From NCBI GenBank assembly GCA_963847675.1, contig CAWKAP010000008.1:620001-684000 (forward strand): a DNA stretch of 64,000 bases. The letters are read 5' to 3'. Positions within the stretch are counted from its first letter, which is position 1, and each line of letters starts with the position of its first letter. This DNA is from JADJWR01 sp963847675. GTDB lineage: Bacteria; Pseudomonadota; Gammaproteobacteria; Burkholderiales; Burkholderiaceae_F. A model generated the notes under the pieces. The model did no database searches. It saw only the letters and a program-made list of their open reading frames with translations, and was not told the DNA's origin. The translations under genes were made by a program, and so were the position numbers. Below are positions 17,715 to 27,024 of this stretch, piece after piece.

Positions 17715-18680
17715 CTACTTCTTCAGGCCGAGCGACTCGATGATGGCGCCGATGCGCTTGATGTCCTCGTCGATGAACGCCTTGTAGGCATCGCCGCCGA
17801 GGAACCACGGCGTCCAGCCGAGCTTGCCGAGCGTTTCCTTCCACGACGGCGTCTCGGTCGCCTTCTTCACCAGGTCGACCAGCGCGTCGCGCTGCGCGGT
17901 GCTGATCCCCGGCGCGCCGAAGATGCCGCGCCAGTTGCCGAGCACGACGTCGATGCCCTGCTCCTTGAGCGTCGGGATGCCGTCCTCGCGCTCCGGAGCC
18001 GACACGGCCAGCGCGCGCATGCGGCCGCCCTTGATCTGCTCGGCGAACTCGCCCAGCCCGGAGATGCCCGCGGTCACGTGGCCGCCGACGATCGCCGCAA
18101 TCGCCTCGCCGCCGCCCTTGAAGGCGACGTAGTTCAGCTTGCTCGGGTTGGCGCCGACCGCCTTGGCGATCAGCCCGCCGAGGATGTGGTCGGTGCCGCC
18201 GGCGGAGCCGCCGCCCCAGGACACGGCGCCCTCGTTGGCCTTGAAGGCCTTGATCAGGTCGGCCATCGTCTTGTGCGGCGAACTTGCCGGCACGACGACC
18301 ACCTCGTACTCGCTGGTCAGCCGCGCGACCGGGGTGACCATCGACAGGTCGACCGGGCTCTTGTTCAGGATGATGCCGCCGACCATCACCATGCCGGCGA
18401 TCATCACCGCGTTCGGGTCGCCCTTGGCGGAATTGACGAACTGGGCCAGCCCGATCGTGCCCGCCGCGCCGCCCTTGTTCTCGAACTGGACCGACCCGAC
18501 CAGCTTGCCGGCCTGCATCGCCACGGCCAGGTTGCGGCCGGTCTGGTCCCAGCCGCCGCCCGGGTTGGCCGGGATCAGCATCTTCAACGTGCCGACGGCC
18601 TGTGCGGAGGCCAGCGGCAGGCCGAAGGCCTGCGCGACCGACAGCGCGGACACTGCGAACGCGAATTCGCGACGTTTCAT
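17715..18680 (-). CDS. tctC: tripartite tricarboxylate transporter substrate-binding protein (Bug family)
   Basis: A 321-residue periplasmic receptor with a signal peptide ending near ASAQA (residue 28). Bug-family signatures are IPANPGGGWDQTGRNLA, SWGGGSAGGTDHILGG, and AFKGGGEAIAAIVGGHV. It captures a carboxylate and hands it to TctA/TctB. The ligand is not predictable. The start is preceded by a GAGGAGAAAAACG-type ribosome-binding site. It is the first gene of the tctCBA operon. Abundant Bug receptors are a hallmark of Burkholderiales. Confidence 0.93.
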   Translation of the reverse strand: MKRREFAFAVSALSVAQAFGLPLASAQAVGTLKMLIPANPGGGWDQTGRNLAVAMQAGKLVGSVQFENKGGAAGTIGLAQFVNSAKGDPNAVMIAGMVMVGGIILNKSPVDLSMVTPVARLTSEYEVVVVPASSPHKTMADLIKAFKANEGAVSWGGGSAGGTDHILGGLIAKAVGANPSKLNYVAFKGGGEAIAAIVGGHVTAGISGLGEFAEQIKGGRMRALAVSAPEREDGIPTLKEQGIDVVLGNWRGIFGAPGISTAQRDALVDLVKKATETPSWKETLGKLGWTPWFLGGDAYKAFIDEDIKRIGAIIESLGLKK

Positions 18681-18782
18681 CGTTTTTCTCCTCGGTGGTT
18701 GCGCAGCGGACCTCGCCCGGCCCGCCAGGGCGCGGCAAGCATACAGCCGCCCCGGCGCCGCTGAAACGAAGGCTGTGTCCGC

Positions 18783-19223
18783 TCAGAAGGCGAGCTGGCC
18801 GAGGCAGACCATCACGCTGCGTTCGACCTGCTTCATGAAGTCACGCTCGTGATCCTTGATCGGCGATACGACGATGCCGCCATGGCGGCACAGTTCGAGG
18901 GCCGCCTTGTTGTCGCGCGTGCGGAATTTCTCGCTTGCGGCGAGCGGCACGACCTTCCGCACCGTGACGATCACGTCGCTGGCGCAGTCCAGCGGCCGCT
19001 TGACGGTCGCGATCGCGACCAGCAGCTCGTAATCCGACTCCGGAACCACCGTCGCCTTCATGATCGCCACTGATTCCCGCACCTTTTCCTGGATCGCCGG
19101 ATAGCGCAGCCCGCAGGCGACGTCGTCGGGATCGAGGTCGATGATGGTCAGTTTCAGTTCGCCCGCCTGCGCCGCCCCGGCAAGCAGCAGCCCCAGTGCG
19201 ATCAACCAGCGAATTGTCCTCAT
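18783..19223 (-). CDS. secreted protein of unknown function (146 aa)
   Basis: A 146-residue protein with a clear signal peptide (residues 1-20, ending GAAQA) and a mature part starting GELKLTIIDLDPDDVACGLR. Three or four cysteines (C38, C80, C112, C140) suggest disulfides in the periplasm. I recognise no family. It lies between the tctCBA operon and the LysR gene, all on the minus strand, but 65 bases and 102 bases apart, so co-transcription is uncertain. A much longer upstream frame in the same register overlaps the LysR gene and is rejected. Confidence 0.7.
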   Translation of the reverse strand: MRTIRWLIALGLLLAGAAQAGELKLTIIDLDPDDVACGLRYPAIQEKVRESVAIMKATVVPESDYELLVAIATVKRPLDCASDVIVTVRKVVPLAASEKFRTRDNKAALELCRHGGIVVSPIKDHERDFMKQVERSVMVCLGQLAF

Positions 19224-19288
19224 TGCGCACCACCCTTGAATTTGGGGCGCCAAGCGTAGCGCGCGTCGGCCGCCCGTTGCGACGCAGG

Positions 19289-20191
19289 CTACGCCATCAG
19301 TGCGGCGATCTCCGCTCGCAGGTCGGCGGCCAGCACCTCGACCAGCCGCGAACGCCCGCCCACGACCGGGTAGATCAGCGCAAAGTCGGAGGTGACCCGG
19401 TCCTTCAGCGGCCGCACCGCGACGTTGCGCCACGCATAGGACGCGGCAGCCACGCGGGACACCAGCGTGATGCCCGCCCCGGCCGCCACCAGCGCGCAGG
19501 CAATCGTCGACTGCGGCGTCTCCAGCACGACGTTGGGCACGACGCGCCGGCGCGCGAACAATTCCTCGAGCCGGTAGCGCAGCCGGCTGTGGTGCGACAG
19601 CAGCACCAGCCGCTCGCCTTCCAAATCGCGCGTCGCGATGACGTCGCGCGCCGCCAGTCGGTGGCGCGCCGGCAGCACGGCCACCGTCTCGATGCCTTCG
19701 AACGGCTCGATCTCGAGCGCCGGCCGCGGCGCGGGCCGCTCGACGACGCCCAGGTCGTACTGATGGATCGCCACCAGGTCGGCGATCTGCCGCGACGGCA
19801 GGCTGTCGATGAACAGCGTCACGTCCGGGCGCGTCGACAGGAACTTCGTCGCCACGCGCGGCGCGAACCACTGCGCCAGCGCCGGCAGGACCGCCAGGCG
19901 CAGCGCCCCGGCGCGCTGCAGCTTGATGTCGGCGGCGACCTGGGCCACGCGCTCGACGCCGAGCTGAAGCCGCTCGATCTCCCGGTACAGCTGCTGCGCC
20001 TCGGCGGTGGGCGACAGCCGGCGCCCGCGCCGCTCGAAAAGCGCGAAACCGATGCGCCTCTCGAGTTCGGCGACGAGCCGGCTGACCGCCGGCTGCGTGA
20101 CGTTGAGCAGGCCGGCCGCGGCCACCACGGTCCCCGCGTGCATCGTGGCGCGAAAGGCCTCCAGCTGGCGCAGGTTCAGGCGGCTCGTCAT
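19289..20191 (-). CDS. LysR family transcriptional regulator
   Basis: A 300-residue LysR-type regulator. The winged helix-turn-helix is at the N-terminus (LRQLEAFRATMHAGTVVAAAG, then LNVTQPAVSRLVAELERRIG at residues 29-48). The rest is a periplasmic-binding-like effector domain. It is divergent from the ABC importer operon that starts at 20330, with 138 AT-richer bases between them, so it probably controls that operon in response to the imported compound (inference from the standard LysR arrangement). Confidence 0.93.
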   Translation of the reverse strand: MTSRLNLRQLEAFRATMHAGTVVAAAGLLNVTQPAVSRLVAELERRIGFALFERRGRRLSPTAEAQQLYREIERLQLGVERVAQVAADIKLQRAGALRLAVLPALAQWFAPRVATKFLSTRPDVTLFIDSLPSRQIADLVAIHQYDLGVVERPAPRPALEIEPFEGIETVAVLPARHRLAARDVIATRDLEGERLVLLSHHSRLRYRLEELFARRRVVPNVVLETPQSTIACALVAAGAGITLVSRVAAASYAWRNVAVRPLKDRVTSDFALIYPVVGGRSRLVEVLAADLRAEIAALMA

Positions 20192-20329
20192 ATATAAGGT
20201 TTACGCATCAACAAGGCTGCAAATTCTATTGGCAATTATCTGTGCCTTTCGCTAACTTTCGGCGACCCACAACAACAAAGAGCGCGGCAATCAGGCCAGC
20301 GCCTCCACCTTTCCACAGGAGACTTCGCG
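20192..20329. promoter_or_regulatory. divergent promoter region between lysR and the ABC/oxidase operon
   Basis: 138 bases, clearly richer in A and T than the surroundings (for example 20192-20240). A small symmetric element, ATTG-G-CAAT (20228-20236), lies in it and could be part of a LysR site. No confident -35/-10 pair is called. A purine-rich CACAGGAGACTT ribosome-binding site precedes the importer start. Confidence 0.45.
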
Positions 20330-21364
20330 ATGATCTCGATGAAGAAGACTGCGCTTGCCGTCGCCATCGGCCTGGCTTCGTCGGTGTGTGCGGCGCAGAC
20401 GACGATCTACGTCGGCGCCTATGGCGGCTCGACCGAGCAGCTGTTCCGCGAGAAGATCATTCCGGCCTTCGAGGCCAAACACAACGCCAAGGTCGTCTAC
20501 GTGCCGGGCAACTCGACCGACACGCTGGCCAAGCTTGCCGCGCAGCGCGGCAAGCAGGACCTCTCGGTGGTGCTGATCGACGACGGCCCGATGTACCAGG
20601 CGGTCGAGCAGAAGCTGTGCGCGCCGCTGCCGGACGGCCCGGTGATGAAGGAGCTGTATCCGAACGCGAAGATGATCGGCGACCGCTCGATCGGACTGGG
20701 CTTCATCGCCACCGGGCTGGCCTACAACAAGGACGTCTTCAAGCGCAACGGCTGGGCGCCGCCGACCTCGTGGAACGATCTGGCCGACCCGAAGTACAAG
20801 GGCAAGGTCGTCGTCCCGCCGATCACCAACGGCTACGGCCTGCTGACGCTGGTGATGTCCGCGCGCCTGCACGGCGGCAGCGAAGAGAAGATCGATCCCG
20901 GCTTCGAGTTCATGCAGAAGAAGGTCGCGCCGAACGTCCTCGCGTGGGAAGGCTCGCCGGGCCGCATGGCGCAGATGATGCAGACCGGCGAAGGCGCTCT
21001 CGTCGTGTGGGGCAACGGTCGCGTGCAGGCGGTGATCGACCAGGGCGCGCCGGTCGAGTTCGTCTATCCGAAGGAAGGCGCGATCAGCATCATGACCGCC
21101 GTGTGCGTGGTCGAGGGCGCACCCCAGCCGGAACTCGGCAAGGCCATGCTGCACTACCTGCTGTCGGCCGAAGTGCAGGCCCAGCTCGCGCAGCGGCAGG
21201 GCTGGGGCCCGGTCAACAAGACCACCAAGGTGCCGCCCGAAGTCGCCCAGAAGGTCGTCTTCGGACCCGAGCGCGTCGACAAGCTGATCTCGGTGAACTA
21301 CAACGTGATCAATCCGTCGCGCGCCGAGTGGACCAACCGCTGGAACCGCACGATCGAGCGCTGA
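20330..21364 (+). CDS. ABC transporter substrate-binding protein, PotD/PotF-like
   Basis: A 344-residue periplasmic receptor with a signal peptide (about residues 1-22, ending SSVCAA). The mature protein opens TTIYVGAYGGSTEQLF, and contains GFIATGLAYNKDVFKRNGW and PPTSWNDLADPKYKGKV, the pattern of extracellular solute-binding family 1/8 proteins that bind polyamines, opines or iron. The downstream permeases and ATPase are of the spermidine/putrescine type. The first oxidase gene follows the permeases without a gap, so the ligand is probably an amine or amino-acid derivative. Confidence 0.92.
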   Translation: MISMKKTALAVAIGLASSVCAAQTTIYVGAYGGSTEQLFREKIIPAFEAKHNAKVVYVPGNSTDTLAKLAAQRGKQDLSVVLIDDGPMYQAVEQKLCAPLPDGPVMKELYPNAKMIGDRSIGLGFIATGLAYNKDVFKRNGWAPPTSWNDLADPKYKGKVVVPPITNGYGLLTLVMSARLHGGSEEKIDPGFEFMQKKVAPNVLAWEGSPGRMAQMMQTGEGALVVWGNGRVQAVIDQGAPVEFVYPKEGAISIMTAVCVVEGAPQPELGKAMLHYLLSAEVQAQLAQRQGWGPVNKTTKVPPEVAQKVVFGPERVDKLISVNYNVINPSRAEWTNRWNRTIER

Positions 21365-21466
21365 GCCGGTAGCGCGCCGCCCGCCGCGGCGGCGCAGCCG
21401 CGCCTTTTCGCCGTGCGGGGCCGCGCCGGCCCCGCATCCCGCAGCGTCCTACCGACTGGGGGTGCG

Positions 21467-22523
21467 ATGAGCTTCCTCGTGCTTCGCGGGCTGACCAAGC
21501 GCTACGACAGCGTGGTCGCCGTGCAGGACTTCGACCTCACCGTCGAGCGCGGCGAGTACGTCTCGCTGCTCGGGCCGTCGGGCTGCGGCAAGACGACGAT
21601 GCTGCAGATGGTCGCCGGCTTCGTCACGCCGACCGCCGGATCGATCCGCCTCGACGGCCAGGACATCACGCAGCAGAAACCGAGCCGTCGCGGCCTGGGC
21701 ATCGTGTTCCAGAGTTACGCGCTGTTTCCGCACATGACGGTGACCGAGAACGTCGGCTTCGGCCTCGAGATGCGCAAGGTCGACCGCGGCGAGCGCAAGG
21801 CAGCGCATCGACGAGGCGCTCGCGCTGGTGCATCTCGAGGCGCTGGCCGACCGCTATCCGCGCGAACTGTCCGGCGGCCAGCGGCAGCGCGTGGCACTCG
21901 CCCGCGCGCTGGTGATCAAGCCGCCGGTGCTGCTGCTCGACGAGCCGCTCGGCGCGCTCGACGCCAAGCTGCGCCACGAGATGCAGATCGAACTGCGCGC
22001 GCTGCAGCACCACATCGGCGTCACCACGATCATGGTCACGCACGACCAGGAAGAGGCGATGACGCTGTCCGACCGCGTGGTGCTGATGAACCTCGGCCGC
22101 ATCGAGCAGGTCGGCAAACCCTACGAGATGTACGAGCAGCCGAACGGCCGCTTCGCCTCGACCTTCCTCGGCAAGGCGAATGTTTTCGTCGGCCGGCGCG
22201 ACGGCGGCCAGGCACCGGTGCAGGTCGGCGCGCACAGCCTGCCGGCCAGCGACGGGTCGGTCGTCGGTGCGGTCGACTACGTGGTGCGCCCGGAGAAGAT
22301 CAGCTTCGTCAGCGCGGATCGTGCGCTGCTCGGCGGCACGGTCGAGGCGCGCGCTTTTCTCGGCAACTACTGGCTGTTCCAGGTGGCCACCGACGTCGGC
22401 CACGTGCAGGTGACCCTGCCCAACACCGGGCTGCCGGAGGTCAACGAGGGCGATCGAGTCTCGCTCGCCTGGTCGCCGCGGCACGCGCGCGTGCTGCCGC
22501 ACGAGCCCGGAGCCGCGTCGTGA
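21467..22523 (+). CDS. ABC transporter ATP-binding protein, PotA-like (one frame break)
   Basis: About 351 residues when one extra base is ignored. Walker A is GPSGCGKTT at residues 38-46, the Q-loop is GIVFQSYALFPHMTV, the signature LSGGQRQRVALARAL, Walker B VLLLDEPLGALD, and the switch histidine is in MVTHDQEE. A C-terminal TOBE-type domain follows (FLGKANVF to RPEKISFV). The break lies at about 21800-21803 (AAGGCAGCGCATC). Dropping one base restores KARIDEALALVHLEALADRYP. The stop overlaps the next start as GTGA. Confidence 0.88.
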
Positions 22524-23381
22524 GCGCGACGGCCCGGGCCACGCCGTACTGGCTCACTGCGCCCGGCACCCTGGTGATCCTGGCGCTGGTGGCGGCGCCG
22601 CTGGTGCTGACGCTGTCGCTGAGCTTCTTTCCTTTCGACCCGGCCACCGGCATCGGCGACAGGCTCACCTGGGCCAACTACCGGGAAGTGCTCACCGACA
22701 GCTACTACCACGAGATCTTCCTGCGCTCGTTCTGGCTGGCGCTGCTGGTCACCGTGATCAGCGTGCTGATCGGCGTGCCCGAGGCCTACGTGCTGATGCA
22801 CCTGCCGCCGCGCTGGCGCGCGGTGTTCATGGTCGTCGTGCTCGGGCCGCTGCTGATCTCGGTGGTGGTGCGCACCCTCGGCTGGGCGGTGCTGATGGGC
22901 TCCGAGGGCGTGATCAACGACACGCTGCGCTGGCTCGGCCTGATCGACACGCCGGTGCGCATGATGTTCACCTTCACCGGCGTGCTGGTGGCCCTGGTGC
23001 ACGTGCTCGTGCCGTTCATGGTGCTGGCGGTGTGGACGTCGCTGCAGAAGCTCGATCCGGCCACCGAACAGGCGGCCGAGTCGCTCGGTGCGTCGCGCGC
23101 CACCGTGCATGCTGCGCATCGTCTTTCCGCAGGTCATGCCGGGCATCCTGTCCGGCGCGCTGATCGTCTTCGCGCTCGCCGCCAGTGCCTTCGCCACGCC
23201 GTCGATCATCGGCGGCCGACGGCTGAAGGTCGTGCCCACCGCCGCCTACGACGAGTTCCTGAGCACGCTCAACTGGCCGCTCGGCGCCGCCATCGCGGTG
23301 CTGCTGCTGATCGCCGTGCTGGCGATCACGCTCGGACTGAACCGCGTCGTCGAACGCCGCTTCCGGCAGGTGTTCACATGA
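22520..23381 (+). CDS. ABC transporter permease 1, PotB-like (one frame break)
   Basis: About 286 residues when one extra base is ignored. Six helices are expected, with the permease EAA loop near EQAAESLGASRATV. The first helix is TLVILALVAAPLVLTLSLSF. The break is at about 23108 (GTGCATGCTGCGC). Removing the C joins ATV to MLRIVFPQVMPGILSGAL without loss. It starts with a GTG inside the ATPase stop and its stop overlaps the second permease start as ATGA. It would form the inner-membrane channel with permease 2. Confidence 0.87.
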
Positions 23382-24175
23382 GACGCATCGGGCCCGCCCT
23401 GTGGGTCTTTCACGCGGCGTTCGCGATCTTCATGGTCGCGCCGCTGGTGATGGTCGTTCTGGTCGCCTTCACCGACAAGGGCTACATCTCGCTGCCGTTC
23501 AACGGCGCGTCGTTCCGCTGGTTCCAGCGCGATCCTCGCTCAACGACGACTTCATCGACGCGTTCTGGCGCAGCATCGGCCTGGCCGCCGCGGCTGCGAC
23601 CGGCGCGACGCTGCTGGCGATCCCGGCGGGCATGGCGATCGCGTGGCACCGGTTTCCCGGCCGCGAGGCGCTGCTGGGCATGATGCTGTCGCCGCTGATG
23701 GTGCCGCATGTCGTGCTCGGCATCGCCCTGCTGCGCTTCTTCACGCAGGTCGGCGCGCAGGGCACGCTCTACGGGCTGACGCTGGCGCACGTGGTCGTCG
23801 TGCTGCCGTACGTGCTGCGGCTGGTGATTGCCGCGGCGACCGGCTTCGACCGCGCGGTGGCGCAGGCCGCCGAGTCGCTCGGCGCGTCGCGCTGGACGGT
23901 GTTCCGGCGCATCGAGCTGCCGCTGCTGATGCCCGGGCGTGGCCGGCGGCTGGATGATCTCGTTCATCACCAGCTTCGACGAGCTGACGATGTCGGTGTT
24001 CGTCGCCTCGCCGGCGACGCAGACGCTGCCGGTCAAGATGTACCACCACATCGTGCACACGATCGATCCGCTGCTGGCCTCGATCTCGACCGTGCTGATC
24101 GTGCTGACCCTGGTGCTGATGATCGCGCTCGACCGCTTCTACGGCCTCGACCGCATTCTCGCGGGCAAGACATGA
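23378..24175 (+). CDS. ABC transporter permease 2, PotC-like (three apparent extra bases)
   Basis: About 264 residues after correction. The N-terminal helix is in the first frame (LWVFHAAFAIFMVAPLVMVV). The core follows in a second frame (IDAFWRSIGLAAAAATGATLL, then the EAA loop AQAAESLGASRWTVFRRIELPLLMPG). The end lies again in the first frame (AGGWMISFITSFDELTMSVFV). Dropping G23531 and T23540 gives WFQRILANDDFIDAFW, and dropping one G at 23935-23937 joins LLMPG to VAGGWM. All are single-base insertions. It overlaps the next gene as ATGA. Confidence 0.85.
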
Positions 24176-25298
24176 ACGTAAGCGAAAGCGACGTCCTCGT
24201 CGTCGGCGGCGGCATCGTCGGCGCCAGCCTCGCCTACGGCCTGGCGCGTCTCGGCCGGTCGGTTCGACTGCTCGACGAGGGCGACGTCGCCTTCCGCGCC
24301 GCGCGCGGCAACTTCGGCCTCGTGTGGGTGCAGGGCAAGGGCGTCGGCGCGCCGACCTATGTGCGCTGGACGCTGCGCTCCGCCGCGGCCTGGCCGGCGC
24401 TGGCGAGTGCGCTGCTCGAGGAGACCGGCGTCGACGTGCAGCTCGAACAGCGCGGCGGCCTGTACATGTGCCTCGACGAGGACGAACTCGACGGCCGCCG
24501 CGCGATGCTGGCGCAGCTGCGCGATTCGATCGGCGCCGACTATCCGTTCGAAGTGCTCGATCACGGCGCCACGGCGAAGCTGTGCCCGGAGATCGGCCCC
24601 GATGTCGTCGGCGCCACGCTGGGCCCGCTCGACGGCCACACCAGCCCGCTGCGCCTGCTGCGCGCGTTGATGCAGGGCCTCACCCAGCGCGGCGGCCAGG
24701 TCGCGTCGGGGCAGAAGGTGAAGGGCATCGCCCACCGCGGCGGCGTCTTCGACGTCACCACCGAGTCGGGGCGATTCAGCGCGCCGCGCATCGTGCTGAC
24801 CGCCGGACTCGGCAATCGCGACCTGGCGCCGAGGGTCGGGCTGGCGGCGCCGGTCGCAGCCGAACCGCGGCGAGATCCTCGTCTGCGAGCGCGTCCAGCC
24901 GTTCCTGCGCTACCCGACGCTGCATGTGCGGCAGACCGGCGAGGGCAGCCTGCAGATCGGCGACTCGAAGGAGGACGTCGGATTCGACGACGGCACCTCG
25001 CGCATCGAGCTGGCCCACATCGCGCGGCGCGCGGTGCGCATCTTCCCGCTGCTCGCCGGCGTCAACGTGGTGCGCGCCTGGGGCGCACTGCGCGTGATGA
25101 CCGCCGACGGCCTGCCGATCTACGAGGCGCTCGACCGAATGCCCCGGCGCGTTCGTGGTCACCTGCCACAGCGGCATCACGCTCGCCGCCGTGCACGCGG
25201 ACGAGCTGTCGCGCTGGATCGCCGGCGGCGAGCGGCCGCCGGAAACCACACCGTTTACTGCGGCCCGCTTCGATGTTCAAACGCCTCGAGTCCATTGA
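24172..25298 (+). CDS. FAD-dependent amine oxidoreductase, DAO family (HcnC/OoxB-like; two frame breaks)
   Basis: About 374 residues after ignoring two extra bases. The FAD motif VVGGGIVGASLAYGLARLG lies at residues 10-28, then RGNFGLVWVQGKG. The second frame continues GEILVCERVQPFLRYPTLHVRQ and GVNVVRAWGALRVMTADGLP, and the third ends GAFVVTCHSGITLAAVHADELSRW. Breaks lie at about 24857-24860 and in CCCC at 25142-25145. This is the catalytic subunit expected to pair with the two following gene products, as in hydrogen cyanide synthase and opine oxidases. It overlaps the [2Fe-2S] subunit gene by 26 bases. Confidence 0.87.
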
Positions 25299-25581
25299 CG
25301 CCAGCGCGGCGCGCGTCGACATCGTCGTCGACGGCGAACCCGTGTCGGCGCGCGCCGGTGAAACCGTCGCCGCGGCGCTGCTCAGCGCCGGGCGGGTGAC
25401 CTTCCGCCACACGCCGGTGTCGGGCGCGCCGCGCGCGCCGCTGTGCCTGATGGGGATCTGCTTCGACTGCCTGGTCGAGATCGACGGCGCCGCGAACCAG
25501 CAGTCGTGCATGGTGATCGTGCGCCCCGGCATGACGATCCGCCTGCAGCACGCCGCGCGGCGGGTCGGGGCGCAGGCATGA
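25273..25581 (+). CDS. small [2Fe-2S] subunit of an amine dehydrogenase (HcnA-like)
   Basis: A 102-residue protein of the SoxA/HcnA N-terminal type. After a ubiquitin-like start (VDIVVDGEPVSARAGETVAAALL) come the cysteines of a [2Fe-2S] cluster: C-x4-C-x2-C in PLCLMGICFDC (residues 57-67) and a fourth in QQSCMV. It transfers electrons between the two flavoprotein subunits. It starts within the end of the flavoprotein gene and its stop overlaps the next start by 4 bases, so all three are translationally coupled. Confidence 0.88.
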   Translation: MFKRLESIDASAARVDIVVDGEPVSARAGETVAAALLSAGRVTFRHTPVSGAPRAPLCLMGICFDCLVEIDGAANQQSCMVIVRPGMTIRLQHAARRVGAQA

Positions 25582-26990
25582 CCGCCGAATCCGACGTCGT
25601 CGTCGTCGGCTGCGGCCCGGCCGGCATCAGCGCCGCCACGACCGCCGCAGCACTCGGACTGCGCGTGCTGCTGCTCGACGAACAGGCCGCGCCGGGCGGC
25701 CAGATCTATCGCGGCATCACCACCGTGCCGGCCGCGCTCGCCGAGAGGCTCGGGCCGGACTACCGGCACGGCCGCTCGCTCAGCGAGGCGCTCGCCCGCT
25801 CATCGGTGCATGTTTTGCACGGTGCGCCGGTCTGGGACGTCGACGCGGATCTGAACGTCGCTTACCTGCGCGACGGCGCCGCGCGGCAGGTGCGCGCGGG
25901 CCACCTGATCGTCGCCACCGGCGCGATCGAACGCGCGGCGCCGGTGCCCGGCTGGACGCTGCCCGGCGTGATGTATGCCGGCGCCGCGCAACTGCTGCTG
26001 AAGACCGCCGCCAGCATTCCTGCCGGCCGGGTGGCACTCGCCGGCAACGGGCCGCTGCTGCTGCTGGTGGCGAACCAGCTGCGTGAGGCAGGCGCCGACG
26101 TGACCGCGATGGTCGAAACGACGAGCCTGTCCGACCTGATCGGCGCCGCGCCGCACCTGCCGCGCGCGCTGGGTGCCGCCGAATACCTGGCCAAGGGCCT
26201 GGCGATGATGCGCGCACTGCGCGGCAGCGGCACGCGCTGGCTGCGTGGCGCCAGAAACCTCCGCATCACCGGCGACGATCGCGTGCAGGCCCTGCAGGCA
26301 GAGGTCGGCGCGCGGACGATCACGATCGATGCCGACACGGTGCTGCTGCACTTCGGCGTGATCCCGAACACACAACTCACGCGACTGATGCGCCTCGAGC
26401 ACCGCTGGAACGCGGCGCAGCAGGCCTGGCAGCCGCAATGCGACGACCAGGGCCGCACGTCGCATCCCCGTGTGACCGTGGCCGGCGACGGCGCCGGCAT
26501 CGGCGGGGCGCGGGTCGCCGAGGCAAGCGGCGTGCTCGCCGCACTCGACGCCGCGTGCGCGCTCGGCAGGATCACCGTGGCCGAGCGCGAACGGCGCGCG
26601 GTGCCGTCCCGCGCCGAGATCCGCCGCCACCTGCGCATCCGGCCGCTGCTCGATGCGGCCTACGCACCCCCGCAGTGGATCACCAGCCCGCCCGACGAGG
26701 CGATCGTGTGCCGCTGCGAAGAGGTGACCGCCGGCGAGATCCGCGCGATGACCCGGCTCGGCTGCCGCGGCCCGAACCAGACCAAGTTCTTCAGCCGCTG
26801 CGGCATGGGGCCGTGCCAGGGACGCGTGTGCGGGCCGACGGTCGCCGCGATCCTCGCCACGGAGAACCGCCTCAGCCCGGAGGAAGTCGGCTACTACCGG
26901 ATCCGCCCGCCGCTGAAGCCGCTGCCGCTTGCGGCGCTGGCCGCGCTGGCCGACGCCGACGAAACGCCGGAGCCGACCGATACCGCCTGA
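25578..26990 (+). CDS. FAD/NAD(P)-binding oxidoreductase with C-terminal BFD-like [2Fe-2S] domain (HcnB/OoxA-like)
   Basis: A 470-residue subunit. The N-terminal FAD motif is VVGCGPAGISAATTAAALG (residues 8-26), with LLDEQAAPGGQIYRG after it. A second nucleotide site lies near VALAGNGPLLLLVANQL. The C-terminal part carries the four cysteines of a BFD-like cluster: CRCEEV, then SRCGMGPCQGRVCGP. Together with the two genes before it, it should form a membrane-linked or soluble amine dehydrogenase that passes electrons to the respiratory chain. The gene is intact and closes the operon. The next gene is on the other strand. Confidence 0.92.
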   Translation: MTAESDVVVVGCGPAGISAATTAAALGLRVLLLDEQAAPGGQIYRGITTVPAALAERLGPDYRHGRSLSEALARSSVHVLHGAPVWDVDADLNVAYLRDGAARQVRAGHLIVATGAIERAAPVPGWTLPGVMYAGAAQLLLKTAASIPAGRVALAGNGPLLLLVANQLREAGADVTAMVETTSLSDLIGAAPHLPRALGAAEYLAKGLAMMRALRGSGTRWLRGARNLRITGDDRVQALQAEVGARTITIDADTVLLHFGVIPNTQLTRLMRLEHRWNAAQQAWQPQCDDQGRTSHPRVTVAGDGAGIGGARVAEASGVLAALDAACALGRITVAERERRAVPSRAEIRRHLRIRPLLDAAYAPPQWITSPPDEAIVCRCEEVTAGEIRAMTRLGCRGPNQTKFFSRCGMGPCQGRVCGPTVAAILATENRLSPEEVGYYRIRPPLKPLPLAALAALADADETPEPTDTA

Positions 26991-27024
26991 GCGGCGCGCG
27001 ACCGCGGCCGCGGTCGGCACGCTG

